Notes under the pieces: model-generated
The model's database searches: none
Told to the model about the DNA's origin: nothing
Seen by the model: only the letters and a program-made list of their open reading frames with translations
Shown here: positions 1 to 6,748 of the stretch, piece by piece
Layout of the letters: every line of letters starts with the position of its first letter
How positions within the stretch are numbered: the stretch's first letter is position 1
Made by a program: the position numbers and the translations under genes
From: DASUSF01 sp036375275
GTDB lineage: Bacteria; Pseudomonadota; Alphaproteobacteria; Geminicoccales; Geminicoccaceae
Direction of reading: 5' to 3'
Length of the DNA: 6,748 nucleotides
Assembly (NCBI GenBank): GCA_036375275.1
Contig: DASUSF010000376.1
Coordinates: forward strand, 1 to 6,748

Positions 1-68
1 GCCCCCGCGCCGGGCAAGGGGCGGAGGCGCGCCGAGGCGTGCCCCGCGCGGCTGCGCCCGAAGGGTCA

Positions 69-88
69 GGCGGGGCGGAGCCCCCGCC
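69..88. repeat. Hairpin in repeat unit 1
   Basis: GGCGGGG (69-75) pairs perfectly with CCCCGCC (82-88) around a six-base loop. It lies downstream of mlaC on the minus strand. No T-tract follows on either strand, so it is not a typical intrinsic terminator, but it could stabilise the 3' end of the mlaA-mlaC message or slow polymerase. Confidence 0.55.
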
Positions 89-162
89 CGGTTCCGAGCA
101 CCCGCGCCGTCCGCCGGCGGCGGGCGCGAGGCGTGCCCCGCGCGGCTGCGCCCGAAGGGTCA

Positions 163-182
163 GGCGGGGCGGAGCTCCCGCC
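163..182. repeat. Hairpin in repeat unit 2
   Basis: This is the equivalent of the hairpin in unit 1. GGCGGG (163-168) pairs with CCCGCC (177-182), and the seventh pair becomes a G-T wobble (169/176) because of the only substitution between the two units in this core. The stem therefore survives in both copies when read as RNA from the plus strand. On the minus strand the same pair becomes a C-A mismatch at the loop end, leaving six pairs. Confidence 0.5.
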
Positions 183-266
183 CGGGTCCCGAGCCCCCAC
201 ACCGTCCGCGGCCTGCGGGCAGGGGGCGCCGAGGCGTGCCTCGCGCGGCTGCACCCGGCGGCAGGA

Positions 267-896
267 TCAGGCGGGGCGGTTGCTCTCGATCCGCTGGCGC
301 AGCTCGGCGAGCAGGCCGTCGATCCCCTGGCGCTCGACCACGGAGGAGAACTCGGAGCGCTGGGTGACGATCATGCTGACGTTCTCGACGATCACGTCGA
401 TCGCGACCAGCTCGCCGTCGACCTCGCGCAGGCGCCAGTCGACCGAGAGCGGCGGCCGGCTGTCGCTCACGATCCGGGTGGTCACCAGGGCGTCGCGCTC
501 GTTCAGCACCTTCGCCGAGGTGATCTCGTAGACCTGGCCCTGGTACAGGTGCAGCTTGGAGGCGAGGCTGTCGAGGGCGTAGGCGCGGAACAGGTCGAGA
601 TACTCGGCCTGCTGCTCCGGCGTGGCGCTCCGCCAGTGGCGGCCGAGGATCAGCCGGGCGACGAGGTCGAGGTCGATCGGCCCCTCGAGCAGGTCGATCA
701 GGCGCTCGAGCTTCTGATCGCTCGTCAGGCCCGCGTCCTTCAGGATCGCCAGCACGTCGTCGCCGACGTTGCGCACCATCGCCTCGGCGTCCGCGGCGGC
801 GGGCGCGGCCGCCCCCGGCGCGGGGGCGAGCACGACGGCGAGGCCGAGCAGCAGCGCGCCGGCAAGGCCGCGACGGGTCCAGCGGGCGAAGCTCAT
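267..896 (-). CDS. mlaC: MlaC/Ttg2D family periplasmic phospholipid-binding protein
   Basis: MlaC is the soluble periplasmic carrier of the Mla system. By family knowledge it shuttles phospholipids between the outer-membrane MlaA complex and the inner-membrane MlaFEDB transporter. The 209-aa product is the usual family length. Residues 1 to about 32 form an export signal: a basic start (ARWTRRG), a leucine/alanine-rich core and an AxA-like end near 29-31. The TRRGLAG string is loosely Tat-like, so Sec or Tat export is open. The mature part has family features, such as the helix with LGRHWRSATPEQQAEYLDLF (84-103) followed by YQGQVYEI (118-125), and a C-terminal FSSVVERQGIDGLLAELR segment (183-200). 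The start is fixed by AGGAGGA (complement of 903-909) six bases upstream and by the ATGA overlap with mlaA, which implies translational coupling. The last codons lie inside a repeat unit. Confidence 0.93.
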   Translation of the reverse strand: MSFARWTRRGLAGALLLGLAVVLAPAPGAAAPAAADAEAMVRNVGDDVLAILKDAGLTSDQKLERLIDLLEGPIDLDLVARLILGRHWRSATPEQQAEYLDLFRAYALDSLASKLHLYQGQVYEITSAKVLNERDALVTTRIVSDSRPPLSVDWRLREVDGELVAIDVIVENVSMIVTQRSEFSSVVERQGIDGLLAELRQRIESNRPA

Positions 897-1723
897 CGAA
901 GTTCCTCCTCAGGGTCCTCGAGCGCCTCCGACGGGTCGTCCAGAGGCTCGATGTCATAGATGCTCTCGTCGTAGATGTCCTCGTACGCCGCCGGCATCCC
1001 GTTGCGGATCTCGCTCTCCCGGAGTTGCCGCGCGAGGGTCCGGGTCGCGGCATAGAAGTCGAGGCTGGTGCGCTTGAGCTCCTCGATGGTCTCGATGTTC
1101 TGCTCGCGGAAGTCGACCCCTTCCGCCGCCGTCCGGCCGATCGAGACGTCGCTCGGCGCGAACAGCGAGATCGGATCGAGAAAGATGTCGACCACCCGGC
1201 CCGCGGTGTCGCGCACGTTCGAGGGACCGAACAGCGGCAGCACGATATAGGGTCCGCCGCCGACGCCGTACACCGCGAGGGTCTGGCCGAAGTCCTCGAA
1301 GTGGCCCTCCGGCATGCCGGCCCAGGTGGCGACGTCGAGCACCCCGCCGAACCCGGCGATCGTGTTGAGCATGAACCGCCCGAAGGTGGTGTTCGCGCGC
1401 CCCCACTCGCCCTGGAACACGTCGTTGGCCAGCACCACCGGGGTGCGCGCGTTCTCCAGCACGTTGCCGATGCCGGTCCGGACCAGCTCCGGCACGACGC
1501 CGCGATAGATCAGCGCCGCGGGCTTGATCAGGAGGCCGTCGATCACCTCGTTGAAGGAAAAGATCGCCCGGTTCGCAGGCTCCAGCGGGTCGGGCTCGTT
1601 CTCCTGGGCATGCAGCTGCGGAGAGAGCAGGCAGAGTGCCGCCACGATAATAACTTGCGCTTTCTTCTTCGTCTCTTCTCCGAACCATGAACGGGGCCCG
1701 GACGGGCGTGGCGAGGCGATCAC
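893..1723 (-). CDS. mlaA: MlaA/VacJ family outer-membrane lipid asymmetry protein
   Basis: MlaA sits in the outer membrane and removes misplaced phospholipids from the outer leaflet, handing them to MlaC. The 276-aa product shows the family signature along its length: DPLEPANRAIFSFNEVID (45-62), the P-x-VR-x-G-x-x-N stretch (78-87), LANDVFQGEW (98-107), RFMLNTIAGFGGVLD (116-130), EDFGQTLAVYGVGGGPY (143-159) and LPLFGPSNVRDTAGRVVD (162-179). A signal peptide covers residues 1-39, with KKK at 19-21 and a hydrophobic core at 22-33. Cys31 is preceded by Leu, so it is not a normal lipobox, and cleavage after LHA (37-39) looks likelier. The chosen start is GTG at 1723, with AGGGA (complement of 1733-1737) nine bases upstream; it gives a rather long n-region. 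The C-terminus is an acidic tail (about 248-275). It is the first gene of an operon with mlaC, overlapping it by four bases. Confidence 0.93.
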   Translation of the reverse strand: MIASPRPSGPRSWFGEETKKKAQVIIVAALCLLSPQLHAQENEPDPLEPANRAIFSFNEVIDGLLIKPAALIYRGVVPELVRTGIGNVLENARTPVVLANDVFQGEWGRANTTFGRFMLNTIAGFGGVLDVATWAGMPEGHFEDFGQTLAVYGVGGGPYIVLPLFGPSNVRDTAGRVVDIFLDPISLFAPSDVSIGRTAAEGVDFREQNIETIEELKRTSLDFYAATRTLARQLRESEIRNGMPAAYEDIYDESIYDIEPLDDPSEALEDPEEELR

Positions 1724-1919
1724 TTCAGAGCTTCCCTCTCGGTTCGCTGCCGGCTCCGCGCCGCGGGAGAGGCGGCAGGAACGCGGCTTCGGATCCGCAT
1801 GATATGGTGGCTGCCGTCGGCTTCAACCTCTGGCGGGTGCTACCCTCGGTTATGGCACGGCCGCGTGACCGCCGGATGAACCCTCCCGGTATTCGCGTAT
1901 ATCAATTAACGAAAGCCTA

Positions 1920-1934
1920 ATGTTGCCGCAACAT
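1920..1934. promoter_or_regulatory. Perfect 15-bp palindrome, candidate operator
   Basis: ATGTTGC-C-GCAACAT is a perfect inverted repeat of two 7-base arms around a single central base. It lies in the AT-rich part of the divergent region, 197 bases from the mlaA start and 88 bases from the small-gene start. The symmetry and arm length suit a dimeric repressor or activator. The regulator is unknown. Confidence 0.45.
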
Positions 1935-2008
1935 CTGTGAAAAAGCCATTGTCAATAATGGATGAACTGGTGACGGACGCCGTCCCTCCGACTGCGCGCC
2001 GTCCGCTC

Positions 2009-2014
2009 GAGGAG
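2009..2014 (+). promoter_or_regulatory. Ribosome binding site of the 85-aa gene
   Basis: GAGGAG sits seven bases before the ATG at 2022. In a region where open frames are plentiful by chance, this is the main evidence that the small frame is translated and that the ATG is the right start. Confidence 0.6.
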
Positions 2015-2021
2015 CTGGTCG

Positions 2022-2279
2022 ATGAGCGAACCGCGCGTCGTGTCGTTGCAGGGTCTGCTCCACCGTCTCGAAGAGGTGCTCGGCGGCGACAGCCTCCTGT
2101 ACAAGCGGTTCGAGCAGGGACTGCAGCGCGAGGATGAGGAACGGCTGACCGCGGCCATGAGCAGCCTCCGGCTCTACCCGGAACCGACCCGGCGCCTGGT
2201 CGAGGACACCGTCATGGGCTGGCTCTTCGGCCAGCGCGAGCGGGCGGAGCCGGCGCGCGGGGTGGCGCCCCGGTTCTGA
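2022..2279 (+). CDS. Small hypothetical protein, 85 aa
   Basis: I do not recognise this family. The product has no signal peptide, transmembrane segment or cysteine, and is likely cytosolic. Residues about 8-20 (SLQGLLHRLEEVL), 24-38 and 40-50 read as amphipathic helices rich in Leu, Glu and Arg; a proline break (YPEPTRR, 53-59) is followed by another helix (LVEDTVMGWLFGQ, 60-72) and a disordered-looking Arg/Ala/Pro tail. Support for a real gene: a GAGGAG site at correct distance, protein-like composition in this frame, a non-overlapping position between two well-defined operons, and a strong terminator starting 57 bases after the stop. It appears to be a single-gene unit, divergent from mlaA. 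A helical adaptor or regulator would fit its size, but that is a guess. Confidence 0.65.
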   Translation: MSEPRVVSLQGLLHRLEEVLGGDSLLYKRFEQGLQREDEERLTAAMSSLRLYPEPTRRLVEDTVMGWLFGQRERAEPARGVAPRF

Positions 2280-2335
2280 CGCCGGGGAGGCGGGAAGGGG
2301 CTGCCGCCGGCCGGTCGGAGTCCGGGGCGGATCGC

Positions 2336-2366
2336 GCAGAAGAGGCGGTGGTGCCGCCTTTTCTGC
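2336..2366 (+). terminator. Intrinsic terminator after the 85-aa gene
   Basis: Bases 2336-2348 pair with 2354-2366 as a 13-bp stem (12 Watson-Crick pairs and one G-T) around the loop TGGTG. The GC-rich inner stem AGGCGG/CCGCCT runs directly into TTTTCT on the plus strand, as expected for a rho-independent terminator. The A-rich left arm opposite the T-tract extends the helix. It ends 31 bases before the -35 element of the next operon, so it separates the small gene from sahR-metF-metH. Confidence 0.75.
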
Positions 2367-2396
2367 ATCGAGGGGGTCTCCGCCACGTTTTCCTGG

Positions 2397-2433
2397 TTGA
2401 CGCGGCGGCGGGATATAAGGAAATGTACATATC
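2397..2433 (+). promoter_or_regulatory. Promoter and candidate SahR operator of the sahR-metF-metH operon
   Basis: TTGACG (2397-2402) is a good -35 element; at 17-18 bases spacing the -10 would be GAAATG or AAATGT (about 2420-2426), which is weak. The -10 zone is covered by an imperfect inverted repeat: GATAT (2412-2416) and ATATC (2429-2433) are exact complements 12 bases apart, with a smaller palindrome ATGTACAT (2423-2430) inside. An AT-rich, roughly 20-bp, ATAT-ended dyad is what I recall for SahR sites, but I could not check it. Binding here would block RNA polymerase, consistent with a repressor controlling its own operon. The start codon follows 20 bases later. Confidence 0.55.
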
Positions 2434-2453
2434 GACCATTCCTACTGGCTGCC

Positions 2454-3467
2454 ATGAACCTCCGCCCGAACGCACCGACCGATCGCCTGGCCGACCTCCT
2501 CGACGGTCTGCGCGCCGCCGCCGACCGCTCGCGGCTCCGGCTGCTGATCGTCTGCGCGCAGGGCGAATGGACCGTCACCGAGCTGACCCGGATCCTCGGC
2601 CAGAGCCAGCCGCGGGTGTCGCGGCACCTCAAGATCATGGCCGATGCCGGCCTCCTGGACCGGTTCCGCGAGGGCAGCTGGGTGTTCTACCGCCGGGCCG
2701 AGGGCGGGGACGGGGCGCGGCTCGCGCGCAGCCTCTGCCGCCTGACGCCGGACGACGACGCCGAGCTCGAGCTGGACCGGCAGCGCATCGCCGAGGTCCG
2801 CGCCGAGCGCGAGGCCGAGGCCGCCCGCCACTTCGCCGCCTACGCGCCGCGCTGGGACCAGATCCGCTCGCTCCATGTCGACGACGCCCGGGTCGAGCGC
2901 GCGCTGCTCGATCTGTTCGACGATGCGCCGCCGCGCAGCCTGCTCGACATCGGCACCGGCACCGGGCGCATCCTGCAGCTCCTGGCGCCGCGGATCGGCT
3001 TCGGCCTCGGCCTCGACCTGTCGCGCGAGATGCTCGCCGTCGCCCGCGCCAACCTGGACCGGGTGCAGCAGCGGAACTGCCAGGTCCGCCATGGCGACAT
3101 GTACCACCTGGATCTTCCGGACGCCTCGTTCGAGGCCACGACGTTGCATCAGGTGCTGCACTACGCCGACCGGCCGGGGGCGGCGCTGCGCGAGGCGGCG
3201 CGGGTCCTGGCGCCGGGCGGCCGGCTGGTGGTGATCGACTTCGCCCCGCACGAGCTCGAGTTCCTGCGCCGCGACCTGGCGCACCGCCGGCTCGGCTTCT
3301 CCGATCAGGAGATGCGGGCCTGGTTCGAGGCGGCGGGCCTCGAGCTGGAGACGCCGCTCCGCCTGCCGGGCGACCCGCTCACGGTCGTCGTCTGGTCCGG
3401 CCGGCGCCGGTCCGGGGCGGCCGAGCAGCGCACGACCGAAGCCGGCAGCCGGAGCCGCGTCGCATGA
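2454..3467 (+). CDS. sahR: ArsR-type regulator with methyltransferase-like domain, SahR family
   Basis: Predicted repressor of SAM-cycle genes. In characterised SahR, S-adenosylhomocysteine binding to the C-terminal methylase-like domain releases the protein from DNA. The 337-aa product has an ArsR winged helix at about 12-82 (recognition helix around QSQPRVSRHLKIM, 50-62; wing DRFREGSWVFYRR, 69-81), a charged helical linker (about 99-135), then a class I methyltransferase fold: glycine-rich motif LLDIGTGTGRIL (163-174), ribose-binding acidic residue in GLGLDLS (184-190), and a UbiE-like segment to about 312. The ArsR metal-site cysteines are absent (EWTVTEL where ELCVCDL would be), arguing against metal sensing. 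The ATG at 2454 has no clear Shine-Dalgarno; no better start exists. The stop overlaps the metF ATG. A catalytic methyltransferase is possible but less likely given metF and metH next door. Confidence 0.87.
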   Translation: MNLRPNAPTDRLADLLDGLRAAADRSRLRLLIVCAQGEWTVTELTRILGQSQPRVSRHLKIMADAGLLDRFREGSWVFYRRAEGGDGARLARSLCRLTPDDDAELELDRQRIAEVRAEREAEAARHFAAYAPRWDQIRSLHVDDARVERALLDLFDDAPPRSLLDIGTGTGRILQLLAPRIGFGLGLDLSREMLAVARANLDRVQQRNCQVRHGDMYHLDLPDASFEATTLHQVLHYADRPGAALREAARVLAPGGRLVVIDFAPHELEFLRRDLAHRRLGFSDQEMRAWFEAAGLELETPLRLPGDPLTVVVWSGRRRSGAAEQRTTEAGSRSRVA

Positions 3468-4369
3468 TCTGCACCACGTCCGACGACCGCGCGGCGCGGC
3501 AGCCGCCCGGGCCGCTGCCGCCGGTCCGGATCTCGTTCGAGCTGTTCCCGCCGAAGACCGAGGCGGGGCACGAGCGCCTCTGGAGCGAGCTCGACCGCCT
3601 CCGCCGCCTCGACCCGGCCTATGTCTCGGTGACCTGCGGCGCCGGCGGCAACCCGGCGGAGGGGACGGCCGACCTCGTGGACCAGCTCGGGCGGCGGCTC
3701 GGGGTCGTCGCGGCGGCGCACCTCACCTGCGCCAGCGCGCCGCGCGCCGCGGTCGACCGGATCGCCCGCGCCTATCTCGAGAGCGGCATCCGCCACATCG
3801 TCGCGCTGCGCGGCGACCCGCCGAAGGACCGGCGCGACCTCGGCGAGCACTACCCGTACGCCGTGGATCTGGTCGCGGCGATCCGCCGGCTCGGCGACTT
3901 CGAGATCAGCGTCGCGGCCTATCCCGAGACCCATCCGCAGGCACCGTCCCCCGAGCGCGACGTGGACAACCTGCGCGCCAAGCTCGAGGCCGGCGCCGGC
4001 CGGGCGATCACCCAGTACTGCTTCGAGACCGAGACCGTGCTGCGCTTCCGCGACCGGGTGCGCCGGGCCGGCGTCGTCGCGCCGATCGCGATCGGGATCC
4101 TGCCCATCTCCGACTTCACCCAGGTGCGGCGCTTCAGCGAGCGCTGCGGCGCCGGCGTGCCGCGGTGGCTGGCGGAGCGCTTCGTGGGCGTCGAGGAGGA
4201 CCGTCCGGCGCAGCTCCGGATCGGCGCCGAGATCGCCGCCGAGCAGGTGACGCGGCTGATCGCGGAGGGCTTCCGCCAGTTCCACTTCTACACCCTGAAC
4301 CGGGCCGAGCCGACGGTTGCCGCCTGCCGCCTGCTCGGCCACCCGCCGGCGCTCGCCAGCGCCGCCTGA
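3464..4369 (+). CDS. metF: 5,10-methylenetetrahydrofolate reductase
   Basis: MetF reduces 5,10-methylene-THF to 5-methyl-THF using NAD(P)H and FAD in the cytosol, supplying the methyl donor for MetH. The 301-aa single-domain product is the usual bacterial length (E. coli about 296) and folds as an FAD-binding TIM barrel. Visible landmarks include ISFELFPPKTEAG (23-35) with Glu26, equivalent to catalytic Glu28 of E. coli; HLTCA (86-90); ALRGDPPK (114-121) with Asp118, equivalent to Asp120; AAYPETHP (151-158); ITQYCFE (182-188) with Gln184, equivalent to Gln183; GILPISDF (211-218); and a C-terminal FHFYTLNR (273-280). It overlaps sahR by ATGA, with a weak GGAG nine bases upstream, so translation is probably coupled. 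The first 20 residues are a Pro/Arg-rich extension before the barrel. Confidence 0.95.
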   Translation: MICTTSDDRAARQPPGPLPPVRISFELFPPKTEAGHERLWSELDRLRRLDPAYVSVTCGAGGNPAEGTADLVDQLGRRLGVVAAAHLTCASAPRAAVDRIARAYLESGIRHIVALRGDPPKDRRDLGEHYPYAVDLVAAIRRLGDFEISVAAYPETHPQAPSPERDVDNLRAKLEAGAGRAITQYCFETETVLRFRDRVRRAGVVAPIAIGILPISDFTQVRRFSERCGAGVPRWLAERFVGVEEDRPAQLRIGAEIAAEQVTRLIAEGFRQFHFYTLNRAEPTVAACRLLGHPPALASAA

Positions 4370-4372
4370 GGA
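4368..4372 (+). promoter_or_regulatory. Ribosome binding site of metH overlapping the metF stop
   Basis: GAGGA begins inside the metF stop codon (TGA, 4367-4369) and ends six bases before the metH ATG at 4379. It confirms this start and implies that ribosomes finishing metF reinitiate on metH. Confidence 0.6.
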
Positions 4373-4378
4373 CCGATC

Positions 4379-6748
<2,370 letters not shown>

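Larger units (their letters stand above)
34..279. repeat. Imperfect GC-rich tandem repeat array overlapping the mlaC 3' end
   Basis: Three units begin with GAGGCGTGCC at 34, 128 and 231, giving periods of 94 and 103 bp. Units 1 and 2 are identical over 48 bases (34-81 and 128-175), differ at one base (82 versus 176), then match for nine more before drifting apart. Unit 3 is shorter and more diverged, with an extra three bases, and its shared TCAGGCGGGGCGG block (267-279) is the stop and last codons of mlaC read in reverse. The G-rich bases before unit 1 (about 10-33) resemble those before unit 3, so the array may continue past the left edge. The units look like duplications of the tail and downstream flank of mlaC, or a dispersed repeat that landed there. 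No coding role is visible. Confidence 0.8.
1724..2021. promoter_or_regulatory. Divergent intergenic control region between mlaA and the 85-aa gene
   Basis: This 298-base gap separates the minus-strand mlaA from the plus-strand small gene, so both promoters should lie here. The right half (about 1890-1965) is clearly richer in A and T than the surrounding DNA. I could not settle on a clean sigma-70 promoter in either direction. On the minus strand, a TTGCGG hexamer inside the 1920-1934 palindrome is 15 bases from GTTAAT; on the plus strand, TATATC, TTAACG and AATAAT elements occur but are poorly spaced. A short inverted repeat CCATT/AATGG (1946-1950 and 1957-1961) adds to the operator-like character. 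No convincing gene was seen in this stretch. Confidence 0.5.

Noticed and set aside
69..182. Intrinsic terminators for the mlaA-mlaC operon in the repeat hairpins
   Set aside because: The stems are strong but neither is followed by a T-tract on the minus strand.
39..959. Plus-strand open frame of 306 codons through the repeat region and mlaC
   Set aside because: It is antisense to mlaC, with no motif; the repeat composition keeps the frame open by chance.
1561..1690. Lipobox at Cys31 of MlaA
   Set aside because: The residues before the cysteine are Ala-Ala-Leu; the position just before cysteine should be Gly, Ala or Ser.
1937..2158. Two small open frames on opposite strands overlapping the start of the 85-aa gene
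   Set aside because: Neither has a proper ribosome site or protein-like composition; the frame starting at 2022 has both.
2280..2453. Possible SAM or SAH riboswitch in the leader of the methionine operon
   Set aside because: The only strong structure is a single terminator hairpin upstream of the promoter; I see none of the conserved SAH or SAM-II cores, and the likely leader is only about 20-25 bases.
2348..3463. Open plus-strand frame continuous with metF, including an ATG at 2423 after AAGGAA, suggesting a longer MetF or an upstream reading frame
   Set aside because: Before 3464 the translation is low-complexity Arg/Pro/Ala and overlaps the clearly real sahR frame; MetF has normal length from 3464.

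Overview
The window is about 70% GC throughout. Gene content and order point to an alphaproteobacterium, probably of Rhodospirillales type; this is inferred from protein style and operon layout and not tested against a database. It is ordinary chromosomal housekeeping DNA. I see no transposase, integrase, phage gene, CRISPR array, tRNA or rRNA.

Left part (1-1723, minus strand): a two-gene operon for retrograde phospholipid transport at the outer membrane. mlaA (893-1723) is transcribed first and overlaps mlaC (267-896) by an ATGA. The left edge (about 1-279) beyond the mlaC stop is an imperfect, hairpin-rich tandem repeat. One unit of it runs over the mlaC stop codon itself. The partner ABC transporter genes (mlaF, mlaE, mlaD) are not in view.

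Middle (1724-2453): an AT-richer divergent control region holds a perfect 15-bp palindrome (1920-1934). It is followed by a small unrecognised gene on the plus strand (2022-2279, 85 aa) with a good ribosome binding site, then a strong hairpin terminator (2336-2366), and then a compact promoter/operator just before the next operon.

Right part (2454-6748, plus strand): a methionine/SAM-cycle operon. It encodes an ArsR-type regulator with a methyltransferase-like sensor domain (SahR type, 2454-3467), then metF (3464-4369, ATGA overlap with the regulator), then metH (4379 onward, 9 bp after metF, cut by the window edge at residue 790). MetF makes 5-methyl-tetrahydrofolate, MetH uses it to methylate homocysteine to methionine, and SahR is expected to sense S-adenosylhomocysteine, the product of SAM-dependent methylation, and derepress the operon. 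The most useful leads are the candidate SahR operator, the unknown 85-aa gene, the divergent palindrome and the repeat array at the mlaC end. I did not find a convincing new biological system.
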